Shown: positions 26,212-35,325, numbered from the stretch's first letter. The stretch is 64,000 nt of DNA from Advenella sp. S44 (GCF_002810445.1 NZ_NEXS01000001.1:682001-746000); one strand, 5' to 3'. The notes: generated by a model from the sequence alone, not told the origin. Program-made: numbers and translations.

Positions 26212-27450
26212 ATGACAGACAGTAATCGAAGCGGCCCGCTGGCCGGGGTAAGGGTCCTGGACCTGACATCGATCATTCTGGGGCCGTTTGCCACTCAGAT
26301 GATGGCGGACCTAGGGGCAGATGTGATTAAGGTGGAGGCGCCGACCGGCGATACGATACGACAGGTCGGGCCCATGCGCAATGCGGGGATGGGCGCTATT
26401 TATCTGCATCTGAACCGCAATAAGCGGTCAGTTGTGCTCGACCTGAAAACAGAGGAAGGCCGGGAAGCATGTCTGCATCTGGTGCGTGAGGTGGATGTGC
26501 TGCTCTATAACGTCAGGCCGCAATCCATGGCGCGCATGGGCCTGTCTTACGAGGCGGTCAGCGCGGTCAATCCGAAAATTGTCTATGTGGGCGCCTACGG
26601 CTTTGGCAATGACGGCCCCTATGCCGGCAAGCCGGCTTATGATGACTTGATACAGGGCATGACCGGGGTGGCGCGACTGTATGAACGCAATAGCGGACAT
26701 GAGCCGCGTTACGCGCCACTGACGCTGGCCGATCGCACCATCGGGCTGCAGGCGGCTATCGCCTGCCTGGCAGGCGTCATACACAGCCGGGCAACCGGCC
26801 AGGGCCAGTCTATAGAAGTACCCATGTTTGAAGGGATGGCGCAAATGATACTGGGCGATCATCTGGGCCAGCGCACCTTCGATGAGAATGCACCGACAGG
26901 CACTATGGGATATTCGCGGCTGCTTGCGGAACATCGCAAACCCTACCAGACGCTGGATGGATATATCAGTGTCCTGATATACAACGACCGGCACTGGCAG
27001 CAGTTTCTGGCCGCCATCGATCGCGCCGATCTGATCGCAGACTCCATCTTTTCCACCCACTCGCGACGCGCAGACAATATTGACGAGGTGTACCAGTTTG
27101 TGGACAAGCTATTGAAGACGCGAAGCACGACCGATTGGCTGGATCTGTTCAATGCCAACGACATTCCCTGTGCACCGCTGTATGCCATCGAGGATCTTCC
27201 CGATGATCCGCATTTGAAGGCGACGGGGCATTTGGTCCGGACCGATCATCCGAGCGAAGGCCAAATTCATACTACTGCGCCACTGGGCCGGTATTCGGCG
27301 ACACCGCTAAGCGTTTACCGACATGCGCCCGCGCTCGGCGAGCATACCGAAGAACTGCTCCGTGGCCTGCCGATGGACAGTAAGAAAAAACAGGTCGTAC
27401 TGGATGCGGCAAAGCGTGGCGCAGGCAAACGCAAACGCGCTGCCGATTGA
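26212..27450 (+). CDS. CaiB/BaiF (class III) CoA-transferase
   Basis: 412 residues. 'VRVLDLTSIILGPFATQMMADLGADVIKVEAP', catalytic-position Asp174 in 'TLADRTIG', 'GQGQSIEVPMFE' and 'GEHTEELLRGL' at the C-terminus identify the family. It transfers CoA from a donor such as succinyl-CoA to a carboxylic acid. Its neighbours are a Bug binding protein (2 bases upstream) and an acyl-CoA dehydrogenase (41 bases downstream), which together suggest uptake, CoA activation and alpha,beta-desaturation of a single acid. The acid is unknown. The C-terminal ten residues are basic. Confidence 0.9.
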   Translation: MTDSNRSGPLAGVRVLDLTSIILGPFATQMMADLGADVIKVEAPTGDTIRQVGPMRNAGMGAIYLHLNRNKRSVVLDLKTEEGREACLHLVREVDVLLYNVRPQSMARMGLSYEAVSAVNPKIVYVGAYGFGNDGPYAGKPAYDDLIQGMTGVARLYERNSGHEPRYAPLTLADRTIGLQAAIACLAGVIHSRATGQGQSIEVPMFEGMAQMILGDHLGQRTFDENAPTGTMGYSRLLAEHRKPYQTLDGYISVLIYNDRHWQQFLAAIDRADLIADSIFSTHSRRADNIDEVYQFVDKLLKTRSTTDWLDLFNANDIPCAPLYAIEDLPDDPHLKATGHLVRTDHPSEGQIHTTAPLGRYSATPLSVYRHAPALGEHTEELLRGLPMDSKKKQVVLDAAKRGAGKRKRAAD

Positions 27451-27491
27451 CTGCCATCTTATAAACAACACATCCACCCGACGGAGTCAAT

Positions 27492-28658
27492 ATGGATTTC
27501 TCGCTTTCCCAAGATCAGCAAATGCTTGTTGCTGCCATTGAACAATTATGCAGCGGCTTTGACGACGAATACTGGCTTACCTGCGACCGAACCGGCGACT
27601 ACCCGGAGGCGTTTTATCAGCGTCTGGCCCAGGCCGGGTGGCTGGGCGTTGCCATGCCGCAAGAGTATGGCGGCGCCGGGCTGGGAATCGCCGAAGCCGC
27701 GCTGATGATGAAAGCGATTTCGCGCTCAGGTGCGGGCTTTACGGGCGCCTCGGCGGTTCATATGAATATTTTCGGCCTCAATCCTGTCGTACGCTTCGGC
27801 TCGGAGAAACTCAAGCAGCGTGCGCTGCCACCGCTGATTGCAGGCCGGGATAAGGCCTGCTTTGCCGTGACCGAGCCCGATGCGGGCCTGGACACTACCC
27901 AGCTGACTACGCGTGCGCAAAAGCATGGTGACCACTATCGGGTATACGGGCGAAAAATCTGGATTTCCACTGCACAGGTCGCCAACAAAATGCTGCTTCT
28001 GGCCCGCACAACGCCGAAGGACCAGGTGTCCCGGGCCACTGACGGCTTGAGCCTGTTCTATACCAATCTGGATCGCAGCCAGGTTGAAGTACGCGAAATT
28101 GAAAAGCTCGGGCGCAAGGCCGTCGATTCCAATATGCTGTTTTTTGATGGATTGGAAATTGCCGAATGCGATCGCGTGGGGCAAGAGGGCAAGGGTTTCG
28201 AATATATCTTGCACGGCCTCAATCCCGAGCGCATCCTGATTGCGGCAGAGGCCGTTGGCCTGGGCCAGGTGGCGCTTGACAAAGCGGTTCAGTATGCGAA
28301 GGAGCGTACGGTATTTAATCGCCCGATAGGCCAGAACCAGGGTGTCCAGCATCCGTTGGCACAGTGTTGGATGCAACTGGAGGCGGCCGACCTGATGGTG
28401 TCTCGCGCAGCGGCGGCCTATGACGCCAATGAGCCGGCGGGCGCCTACGCCAATACGGCCAAATACCTGGCGGCAGAAGCGGCGTTTACCTCATGCCAGA
28501 CGGCGATCCAGACTCTGGGCGGAATGGGCTATGCCAAGGAATACCACGTTGAACGCTACTTGCGTGAAAGTTTTATCCCTCGAATTGCGCCAGTCAGCCC
28601 ACAGCTGATTATGTGTTTTATTGCAGAAAAAGTGCTGGGCCTGCCCAAATCCTACTGA
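27492..28658 (+). CDS. acyl-CoA dehydrogenase family protein
   Basis: 388 residues covering the N-terminal helical, middle beta and C-terminal helical domains ('GWLGVAMPQEYGGAGLGIAEAALMMKAISRSG', 'CFAVTEPDAGLDTTQL', 'YAKERTVFNRPIGQNQGVQHPLA', 'QTLGGMGYAKEYHVERYLRE'). It should use FAD to desaturate an acyl-CoA and pass electrons to ETF. At the place where classical enzymes have the catalytic Glu in 'YEGT', this one reads 'RIAPVSPQ', so the base may lie elsewhere. GGAG precedes the ATG. It is the last gene of the operon. Confidence 0.9.
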   Translation: MDFSLSQDQQMLVAAIEQLCSGFDDEYWLTCDRTGDYPEAFYQRLAQAGWLGVAMPQEYGGAGLGIAEAALMMKAISRSGAGFTGASAVHMNIFGLNPVVRFGSEKLKQRALPPLIAGRDKACFAVTEPDAGLDTTQLTTRAQKHGDHYRVYGRKIWISTAQVANKMLLLARTTPKDQVSRATDGLSLFYTNLDRSQVEVREIEKLGRKAVDSNMLFFDGLEIAECDRVGQEGKGFEYILHGLNPERILIAAEAVGLGQVALDKAVQYAKERTVFNRPIGQNQGVQHPLAQCWMQLEAADLMVSRAAAAYDANEPAGAYANTAKYLAAEAAFTSCQTAIQTLGGMGYAKEYHVERYLRESFIPRIAPVSPQLIMCFIAEKVLGLPKSY

Positions 28659-28672
28659 CGGTGATGCAGGTC

Positions 28673-28729
28673 GCCTGGTGTTATGGCATATGCCTGGTGT
28701 TGAGTCAAACGCTCGGTGTTGAAGTTAAC
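28673..28729. repeat. three tandem 19-bp repeats between convergent genes
   Basis: GCCTGGTGTT begins at 28673 and again at 28692, and GCTCGGTGTT begins at 28711, an exact 19-bp period over the 73-bp gap between the dehydrogenase and the IclR gene. No hairpin terminator is evident there. Confidence 0.6.
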
Positions 28730-28731
28730 GA

Positions 28732-29496
28732 TTAATGCTGTTCAATGAAGGTACACATGACACGCAGCTTTTGCGCGTGGTCCTGCAGATTGGCTTCTAT
28801 CCGGTACAACGGTCCGGCAATGGAGATCGCAAAACTGCCGCCTGAAACCGTCACTGGCCAGGCGATGGCGCCGACATCGACCATGGATTCGCCCAGATTC
28901 GTGAACCGGCCGTTTTCACGCCCCACCTTGATATTTGCCAGAAATTTTTCGCGGGTGGTAATGGTTCGATCGTTGCGCCGGGTAAAGCTCATTTTGTCCA
29001 GCAATGCCGTTTGCGCCGGCTCGTCCAGTGCAGAAAAAAGCGCCTTGCCCAGCGAGTTGGCATGAATTTCCTTCTGCTCTCCTGCCACGGCCACGTAATG
29101 AATCGGATTCTCGGAAGCAAGCACATCCAGGTACACCACGGTGTTCAAAGAGGTGAGTTTGCCCAGTACAACGGTCTCGCCTGTGATTGCACACAGTTCC
29201 CGCAAGCTGGGATATAGCCGCTCAAGGACCGGATCGGCTTTGGTGATGCGTTGCGCCATGGCCAGCAAGCGGCCCGTCGGGTAATAGCCCTGGCGGCGCG
29301 ATGTTTCATACAGATAACCCAGGCTCAATAGCGTGCGCACCAGCGCCAGGCAACTGGAAGCCGGGGCATTGAGTTCGCGGGCCAGTTCCGAGAGCGCCAG
29401 CGGTTTTTGTTCGCGGGAGAAAATCTCGATAATTTCGATAACCCTGAGCGCGGTTTTGACGCGATGGTTTTCGGTGCCGGGGGCAGGGATGTTCAT
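28732..29496 (-). CDS. IclR-family transcriptional regulator
   Basis: 254 residues. Helix-turn-helix 'LALSELARELNAPASSCLALVRTLLSLGYL' (about 33-62) and IclR effector domain (about 80-250; 'LRELCAITGETVVLGKL', 'HANSLGKALFSALDEP'). It converges on the cupin/Bug/CoA-transferase/dehydrogenase operon and is the natural candidate to regulate it, acting at the repeats near 24461. Effector unknown, likely the pathway's acid or CoA ester. Start is the ATG at 29496; no strong ribosome-binding site is visible. Confidence 0.9.
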   Translation of the reverse strand: MNIPAPGTENHRVKTALRVIEIIEIFSREQKPLALSELARELNAPASSCLALVRTLLSLGYLYETSRRQGYYPTGRLLAMAQRITKADPVLERLYPSLRELCAITGETVVLGKLTSLNTVVYLDVLASENPIHYVAVAGEQKEIHANSLGKALFSALDEPAQTALLDKMSFTRRNDRTITTREKFLANIKVGRENGRFTNLGESMVDVGAIAWPVTVSGGSFAISIAGPLYRIEANLQDHAQKLRVMCTFIEQH

Positions 29497-29630
29497 GTAT
29501 TGGGCAAAAAGCAGTGACAGGGCTACAGTTTAACCGATGCCATAATTTCTTACACTGTTTTGTTTGATTGCTGCGGGGACTCATGCCATTCTCTGGACAA
29601 ACAAGACGGAAGGTGTCAGTCCGCAATTTA

Positions 29631-29656
29631 GTTAATGTTTAAAATAATTAATTAAC
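29631..29656. promoter_or_regulatory. AT-rich inverted repeat upstream of penicillin-acylase-family gene
   Basis: GTTAAT (29631-29636) and ATTAAC (29651-29656) flank an AT-only stretch directly before the AAGGAG ribosome-binding site of the acylase gene. Candidate operator or promoter core. Confidence 0.35.
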
Positions 29657-29680
29657 ACAATTGAAATACAAGGAGAAGAT

Positions 29681-32179
29681 ATGAAACGCGCATTCATGGC
29701 CGTTGCCGTCGCCGCCGTTTTTACCGGCACGTCGTTCATTCCAGCCAGCGCCCGCACGGCCGACGCGACCGCCGATAGCTTTTCGGTAAGCGGCCTGGAG
29801 AAGTCCGGTTCGATTTCGATCGACAAATGGGGGATCCCGCATATTTACGCGCAAACGCTTTACGATGCATTCTTCCTGCAGGGATTCAATGCGGCGCGTG
29901 ATCGGCTGTTTCAGATTGATTTGTGGCGCAAGCGCGGCCTGGGTGAAATGGCCAAGCATTTCGGTCCCGATTATGTCGAGGGCGACCGGATGGCGCGCGC
30001 CGTACTGTTTCGCGGCGATATGTATCGCGAATGGCTGGCTTACGGATCGGATTCGAAGCGCGTGGCCCAGGCTTTTACCGCCGGTATCAATGAATACGTA
30101 AAAATGACGAAGGCCAATCCCGAACTGCTGCCCGAAGAGTTCAAGAAACTGGGGTACGAGCCGTCAATGTGGCAACCCGAGGATGTGGTGAGGATACGCC
30201 ACCATGGCCTGACCCTGAACGCCAAAAACGAGCTGGACCGTGCTGAAGTTTTTTGCAAGGTCAAGGATGATCCGGTCAAAGCAGACTGGCTGCGGCGCGA
30301 GTTGAGTCCGACGATTGATCCGAAATTGGTCGACGGTCTGGACCCTTGCGCGATTCCGGTCAAGGAAATCAAAGATGCGTACGATCTGGCTACCGCCACC
30401 CCAAAACTGACCAAGTTGCCGCCGGGCGTGGATCCGGGCGAGCCATCTGAGACGCAGCCGGCTGACAATACCGGGAAAACATCGGCGGCTGCAACCAAGG
30501 GCCGATTGCCGGTCGCGGCGCTGTATGAGGTGATACCGAATGACAGCGATACAGAAAGAACCCTGGGATCGAACAATTGGGTCATCGGCGGCGAGCGGAC
30601 AACGACCGGCAGGCCGATACTGGCAAATGACCCGCACCGCTCCCATGGTGCGCCCAGCTTGCGCTATATCAGTCACTTGAATGCCCCGGGACTGTCGGTC
30701 ATTGGCGCCGGCGAGCCGTTTTTGCCCGGCATTTCGATCGGACATAATGACCAGATTGGTTTTGGCCTGACCCGTTTCTATATGGACCAAGAGGACATGT
30801 ACCAGTACGAAATCAATCCGGAGAACAAGAATGAGTACAAATACCAGGGGCGCTGGGAGCCCATGGAAACCGTAGAGGAAGAAATTGAAGTCAAGGGCGG
30901 GCCTGCGCAGAAAGTGACTTTGCACTTTACCCGTCACGGCCCCGTGTTGTATCAGGATGACGACAGTCATACAGCCTGGGCCTTGCGCGCCGCGTGGCTG
31001 GACTCTGGCATGGCGCCGTACTTTGGTTCCATGGATTACATGCGGGCGACCAATTGGGATGAGTTCAAAGCCGCCATGAATCGTTGGGGCGCGCCAGGGG
31101 AAAACCAGGTCTTTGCCGATACCGACGGCAATATTGCGTGGATGCCGGGCGGACTGACGGTACAACGTGACTGGGACGGCCTGACCCCGGTTCCCGGAGA
31201 CGGTCGCTATGAATGGAGCGGTTATCTGGATATGGATCAGTTGCCAAGCCTGCATAACCCGGAAGAAGGCTATATCGTGACTGCCAATGAAAACAATATC
31301 CCGCCCGAACATCCAGCATTCAAAAAGGGTGTCGGTTACGAATGGAGCAGCGACTTTCGTGCCAAACGGCTAAAGCGCATCATCGGCGCCAGTGAAAAAT
31401 CGTCGATTGCCGATTCCGAAGCCTGGCAGAACGACAAAATATCGTTGCCTGCACAGCGGACCGTGACCGTGCTGCAACACGTGAGCACGGATGACGACAC
31501 CCTTAAGCCTGTCGTTGCCATGCTGCAAAAATGGGATGGCCAGGTGACGGCCGACAGTCCGGAGGCGGCCGTCTTCGAAGTCTGGTTCAGCCGTTATTTA
31601 CGCAAGGCTGTGGTTGATCGTGCGTTTGATCCGGAAATTGCGAAAATGATCGGCCTGGCCGATCCTGAGCGGGTACTGAACGTTATCGAGAAACCGGAAG
31701 GCTGGTTTACTGAAGCTGAACGCAACCAGATCATGCTCGATTCGCTTGGACAGGCCGTTGCCGAGGTCAAGGAAAAACTGGGCGATGATCCGAAAGCATG
31801 GAAGTGGGGCTCGCTGCACCAGGCGGTATTCCTGCATCCGATGAATGCACTGCTGTCAGATGAAGAGAAAAAAACCTTCAATGTGAATGCCGGCCCCATC
31901 GGGGGATCTGGATATACACCCATGGCAACCAGCTATGGCGAAAAAAGCTATAACCTGACTGCGGGCGCCTCGTTTCGCATGGTGCTCGATGTCGGGCAAT
32001 GGGATGACTCGCGGGTTATCAACACGCCCGGACAATCGGGCGACCCGCGTCAGCCCGGTTATCGTGACCTGGCGCCTGTCTGGGCCAAGGGTGAGTACAT
32101 TCCATTGACCTTTACCAAGGAAAAGGTCAAGGAAAATACCGTGAAAGTGCTTAAGTTCGAACCGCAAGCGCAGCAATAA
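29681..32179 (+). CDS. penicillin acylase family periplasmic amidohydrolase (Ntn hydrolase)
   Basis: 832 residues, the normal size for a penicillin G acylase/acyl-homoserine-lactone acylase precursor. A signal peptide (about 1-25) is followed by an alpha-chain region ('DKWGIPHIYAQTLYDAFFLQGFNAARDRLFQIDLWRKRGLGEMA'-type start), a low-complexity Pro/Thr/Ala linker (about 250-280) that probably contains the excised spacer, and then the nucleophile Ser297 in 'LGSNNWVIGGERT', the N-terminus of the beta chain after self-cleavage. 'NDPHRSHGAPS' follows as in the family. The enzyme hydrolyses an amide bond in the periplasm; substrates range from penicillin G to N-acyl-homoserine lactones and cannot be assigned here. 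AAGGAG precedes the ATG. Monocistronic. Confidence 0.9.
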   Translation: MKRAFMAVAVAAVFTGTSFIPASARTADATADSFSVSGLEKSGSISIDKWGIPHIYAQTLYDAFFLQGFNAARDRLFQIDLWRKRGLGEMAKHFGPDYVEGDRMARAVLFRGDMYREWLAYGSDSKRVAQAFTAGINEYVKMTKANPELLPEEFKKLGYEPSMWQPEDVVRIRHHGLTLNAKNELDRAEVFCKVKDDPVKADWLRRELSPTIDPKLVDGLDPCAIPVKEIKDAYDLATATPKLTKLPPGVDPGEPSETQPADNTGKTSAAATKGRLPVAALYEVIPNDSDTERTLGSNNWVIGGERTTTGRPILANDPHRSHGAPSLRYISHLNAPGLSVIGAGEPFLPGISIGHNDQIGFGLTRFYMDQEDMYQYEINPENKNEYKYQGRWEPMETVEEEIEVKGGPAQKVTLHFTRHGPVLYQDDDSHTAWALRAAWLDSGMAPYFGSMDYMRATNWDEFKAAMNRWGAPGENQVFADTDGNIAWMPGGLTVQRDWDGLTPVPGDGRYEWSGYLDMDQLPSLHNPEEGYIVTANENNIPPEHPAFKKGVGYEWSSDFRAKRLKRIIGASEKSSIADSEAWQNDKISLPAQRTVTVLQHVSTDDDTLKPVVAMLQKWDGQVTADSPEAAVFEVWFSRYLRKAVVDRAFDPEIAKMIGLADPERVLNVIEKPEGWFTEAERNQIMLDSLGQAVAEVKEKLGDDPKAWKWGSLHQAVFLHPMNALLSDEEKKTFNVNAGPIGGSGYTPMATSYGEKSYNLTAGASFRMVLDVGQWDDSRVINTPGQSGDPRQPGYRDLAPVWAKGEYIPLTFTKEKVKENTVKVLKFEPQAQQ

Positions 32180-32367
32180 AGCCGTTTAGACCCGAATGCG
32201 GCCGCGTCAGCCCAGGCACACGATAAGAACTTAAGGCGGCGGCCGCTGTCCAATCTGCATCTTGCGCAGGACATTTGCGCGTAAAATGAAGCCATCCTGT
32301 CTTTGCCCGGAAGCATTGCCTGGCAGAGACAGGGATTTGCTTACGAGTCAGATTCCCAGGTGCGGTC

Positions 32368-33132
32368 ATGAATGCGAAAGCGCGCATTTTCTTTTTTGGC
32401 GATACGCATGGCGGTTTTGAGCACTGTCGGGACGTTGTCATGGCGGGAAAGCCTGATGCGGTCATTTTCCTTGGCGACATACAGGCTCATGAGCCGCTGC
32501 ACGATATTCTTGGCGACATCTGCCGGATGACGGATGTCTGGTGGATCCCAGGCAACCACGATACCGACAGCCCTGCCATCTATCATAATTTATTCAATTC
32601 CGAACTGGCCGACCGTAACCTGCATGGCAGGGTGGTGGACATCCATGGGGTGCGCGTCGCCGGCCTGGGTGGTGTGTTTCGCGGCACCATCTGGAATCCG
32701 TCCAGACCGTACTGGCGGTTTTATTGTCCTCAGGACTATGAAACGCATAGCTTGCTCAAGGCGGGCCGCAATGGACAGGGCGACCGCCTGCGCCATCGCA
32801 GCTCCATCTTCCCCAGCGATTATGAAGCCCTGATGCAGGAGAGGGCCGATATTTTGGTGTTGCATGAAGCGCCTTCCTGCAATCGCTACGGATTTGCCGT
32901 TTTGGACCGCCTGGCCGTACGCCTGGGTGCCGCCCGGGTGTTTCATGGGCATCACCATGATTGTTATGATTATTCGGCGCACTTTGCGCGCATGGGGTTT
33001 GCCGCGCATGCGGTTGGTTTGCGCGGCGTGCTCGACAGCAATGGCGTGGTCATTCGCGCCGGGGACCTGGATGGCAGCGGTGAAGATCGGGTCGCTGCGC
33101 TGCCTGCTTCGCAGGCCAAACCGGTACGATAA
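32368..33132 (+). CDS. calcineurin-like metallophosphoesterase
   Basis: 254 residues. Two-metal motifs are present in order: 'FGDTHGGFEH' (about 10), 'FLGDIQ' (about 36), 'IPGNHDTD' (about 62), 'LHEAP' and 'FHGHHHD' (about 192). Such enzymes cleave phosphomonoesters or diesters such as nucleotides; substrate unknown. No signal peptide, so cytoplasmic. The small copper-chaperone-like gene follows 57 bases later and may be co-transcribed. Confidence 0.85.
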   Translation: MNAKARIFFFGDTHGGFEHCRDVVMAGKPDAVIFLGDIQAHEPLHDILGDICRMTDVWWIPGNHDTDSPAIYHNLFNSELADRNLHGRVVDIHGVRVAGLGGVFRGTIWNPSRPYWRFYCPQDYETHSLLKAGRNGQGDRLRHRSSIFPSDYEALMQERADILVLHEAPSCNRYGFAVLDRLAVRLGAARVFHGHHHDCYDYSAHFARMGFAAHAVGLRGVLDSNGVVIRAGDLDGSGEDRVAALPASQAKPVR

Positions 33133-33189
33133 GCAGGGCAGTCATCGAAGTGAAACTGTCTTCGATATTATTAACAGGAGGAGAGCATC

Positions 33190-33402
33190 ATGAGTACAAA
33201 TGTGATCAAGGCCAAGGTCGAGGGCATGACATGCGACAAATGTGCGGCCCATGTGACGCAGGCGCTGGAGTCGGTGCCTGGGGTGGTATCGGCACAGGTC
33301 AGCCTGAACGGGGCGTCGGCCGACGTTATTGCCAATGACAGCGTAACTGCGCAGCAACTGGCGGAAACGGTAAAGAGTGCCGGCTACGTGCTGAAGGTCT
33401 GA
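33190..33402 (+). CDS. heavy-metal-associated (HMA) domain protein, CopZ-like metallochaperone
   Basis: 70 residues forming one ferredoxin-like HMA domain with the metal motif 'GMTCDKC' (Cys15 and Cys18) and 'SAGY' in the loop near the C-terminus, the typical copper-chaperone pattern. AGGAGGAGAG precedes the ATG, a strong ribosome-binding site. Such proteins carry Cu(I) to P-type ATPases or regulators. No copper ATPase is adjacent, so its partner lies elsewhere. Confidence 0.9.
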   Translation: MSTNVIKAKVEGMTCDKCAAHVTQALESVPGVVSAQVSLNGASADVIANDSVTAQQLAETVKSAGYVLKV

Positions 33403-33451
33403 GTGCTGCATGCCGGGCGCCGGGGCTGCAAGGCGCCAGCGCGCACAAAAC

Positions 33452-33486
33452 AGCCGCTACGTTGCTTTTTTTGGCGTGTAGCGGCT
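33452..33486 (-). terminator. terminator hairpin downstream of the lipoprotein gene
   Basis: AGCCGCTAC (33452-33460) pairs perfectly with GTAGCGGCT (33478-33486) across a 17-base loop. On the minus strand it is followed by GTTTT, so it can serve the lipoprotein gene; it could also stop the HMA gene from the other side. Confidence 0.6.
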
Positions 33487-33533
33487 TCGTTATGTCATTT
33501 GACTGCCGGTTAAAGTATAAGGCCGGCACTCAA

Positions 33534-33845
33534 TTAGCGCCAGCGACGGCGATCATGGCGATGATGGCCACGATCACGACGGCGGTCATCACGATAGTGA
33601 CGACGGCCACGGTCATAGCGGTTATCACTGTCCTTAAACACCTGGTTGCCGACCAGGCCGCCTAGCGCCGCACCACCCAATGTGGCCAGCGGGCTGCCAT
33701 CAGATAGGGCATAGCCGGCGCCGCCACCCAGCGCTGCGCCCCCGACCGTACCCATGTCCCGGTTAGGGTGACGGGTAGAGCAACCGGCCAGTACGGCACC
33801 CATAAGTGCCACAAGACAGACTTTTTTTATCATTTGCGAGGTCAT
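33534..33845 (-). CDS. glycine-zipper lipoprotein with Arg/His/Asp-rich tail
   Basis: 103 residues. A lipobox 'LAGC' puts the lipidated Cys at residue 22. A glycine-zipper segment follows ('GTVGGAALGGGAGYAL' and 'LGGAALGGLVGNQVF', about 32-68), like the 2TM glycine-zipper domain of SlyB/OsmB-type outer-membrane lipoproteins. The last 35 residues consist almost only of Arg, His, Asp and Tyr, encoded by a quasi-repetitive stretch (33537-33625). GGAG lies 8 bases before the ATG. Probably an envelope-stress or structural lipoprotein; the tail may bind metal or nucleic-acid-like polyanions. Confidence 0.82.
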   Translation of the reverse strand: MTSQMIKKVCLVALMGAVLAGCSTRHPNRDMGTVGGAALGGGAGYALSDGSPLATLGGAALGGLVGNQVFKDSDNRYDRGRRHYRDDRRRDRGHHRHDRRRWR

Positions 33846-34093
33846 AGTAAACTCTCCTATGGAATAACTATGGAGCTATCATAATCGCTTTGTTTGTGCC
33901 GATGGCAAGTAAATGTATCCAAAAATAGCTGGCAGGCATATTTGGAAATGAACTGAAAGGTTAGAAGTGGGCACTTGGCTTACAATGCAACAAGATGGCC
34001 GAAATCACGTGCCCGATAACCGCCGGTTCGGGAAATTATCAAAATTGAAATAGCCCTATAAACAGCTTGTCGCTGTATGCCAAAGGATAGACT

Positions 34094-34804
34094 ATGATCA
34101 GGCTTTACGAATTATGCGCCAGCGATCCCGACTTGGTATTTTCGCCTTATTGCTGGCGTATTCGGCTGGCGCTTGCGCACAAGCGACTGGCATTTGACAG
34201 CGTGTCTGTCGGCTTCATGGATAAAGACAAAATTGCATTTTCTGGCTCCAGGCTGGTGCCGGTCCTGACCGATGGCGATACGGTCGTGAGCGAAAGCCTG
34301 GATATTCTCGAGTACCTGGATAGCACCTATGGGCAAGCGCCACTGGGGCTCGATAGCGAATCTGGCCGGGCGCGGGTGCGGTTCATTTCCGAGCTGATTC
34401 TGCGTCATATTACTCCGCAGATTTTCAAGCCTGCGTTAATGGCGATTTATGAAGCGCAACCAGACTGTGCAAAGGGCTATTTCCGTGAAAGCCGGGAACA
34501 GCGCTTTGGCTGTACGCTGGAGCAATTACATGGGACGGCTTCGGCGGCCGACGCATCACGCGCACTGGCGGCACTCGAAGCACAATTGAAAAACATACCG
34601 TATCTTGACGGTACGCAGCCCGGCGCCACAGATTTTGTCGTGGTTTCGCACCTGATTTTCACCTGGGTATTCGGTTTTCAATACTGGAAAGACGACTCGG
34701 CAGTGGGTCAGTGGTTCAACCGATTGCTGGATGCGTATGTCGCGGTGATGGGGCCTGTCAAACGCCAGATCCATCCTGCGGCGAGCCGCTATGCGCCCGC
34801 CTGA
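34094..34804 (+). CDS. glutathione S-transferase family protein (beta-etherase-like)
   Basis: 236 residues. The N-terminal thioredoxin-fold domain (about 1-80) has 'SPYCWRIRLALAHKRL' with Ser17/Cys20 near the glutathione site, and 'VPVLTDGDTVVSESLDILEYLD' with the conserved Pro and Glu-Ser. An all-helical domain follows. The pattern resembles LigE/LigF-like and related bacterial GSTs. The physiological electrophile is unknown. Monocistronic, convergent with the GNAT gene. Confidence 0.85.
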   Translation: MIRLYELCASDPDLVFSPYCWRIRLALAHKRLAFDSVSVGFMDKDKIAFSGSRLVPVLTDGDTVVSESLDILEYLDSTYGQAPLGLDSESGRARVRFISELILRHITPQIFKPALMAIYEAQPDCAKGYFRESREQRFGCTLEQLHGTASAADASRALAALEAQLKNIPYLDGTQPGATDFVVVSHLIFTWVFGFQYWKDDSAVGQWFNRLLDAYVAVMGPVKRQIHPAASRYAPA

Positions 34805-34836
34805 ATCGTTGTTGCCGGATGGCGGCAGACAGCGGG

Positions 34837-35325
34837 TCAGCTGTTGTCTATCGGACATTGCATCAGCACCGCGGGGCCGTTTTGTGCGCCCAGTGTATAG
34901 GGCTCAAAGCCCTGGCCGTTACACAGCGCTTTGCCGGGCGCATTGGCGTCAAGCACTTCAAGGGTGATTTTGCAGCAACCCAGGTTACGGGCCAATTGTT
35001 TGACGCGCCCCAGCAATTGCTTGCCCACGCCGTGGCCGCGATACGCTGGTACGACGGCAAAATCATGGATATTCAGCAGCGGCTTGCAGGCGAACGTGGA
35101 AAAACCCTCAAAGCACAGGGCAAGACCTATCGGTTCCTGTTTGTCGAAGGCCAGTATCGTGTAGATGTTGCTGCGTTTCTTGAGTGAGGCAATCAGGTTC
35201 TTCTGGGTGAAGGCCGATAGCGGCTCGTCGCCGCCCATCGGATCGGATGCATAAGCATTAAGTACGGTCAGCACGGCGCTGGCATGCTCGGGGTTGTCAA
35301 GATCCGCCGTAACAACGTCATACAT
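34837..35325 (-). CDS. GNAT-family N-acetyltransferase
   Basis: 162 residues. The acetyl-CoA-binding motif A is 'FAVVPAYRGHGVGKQLLGRV' (about residues 90-109, with the R/Q-x-x-G-x-G/A core RGHGVG), followed by 'ARNLGCCKITLEVLDANAPGKALCNGQGFEPY', typical GNAT topology. It acetylates an amine on an unidentified substrate. It ends 33 bases from the convergent GST gene and starts just upstream of the oppA stop side. Confidence 0.85.
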   Translation of the reverse strand: MYDVVTADLDNPEHASAVLTVLNAYASDPMGGDEPLSAFTQKNLIASLKKRSNIYTILAFDKQEPIGLALCFEGFSTFACKPLLNIHDFAVVPAYRGHGVGKQLLGRVKQLARNLGCCKITLEVLDANAPGKALCNGQGFEPYTLGAQNGPAVLMQCPIDNS

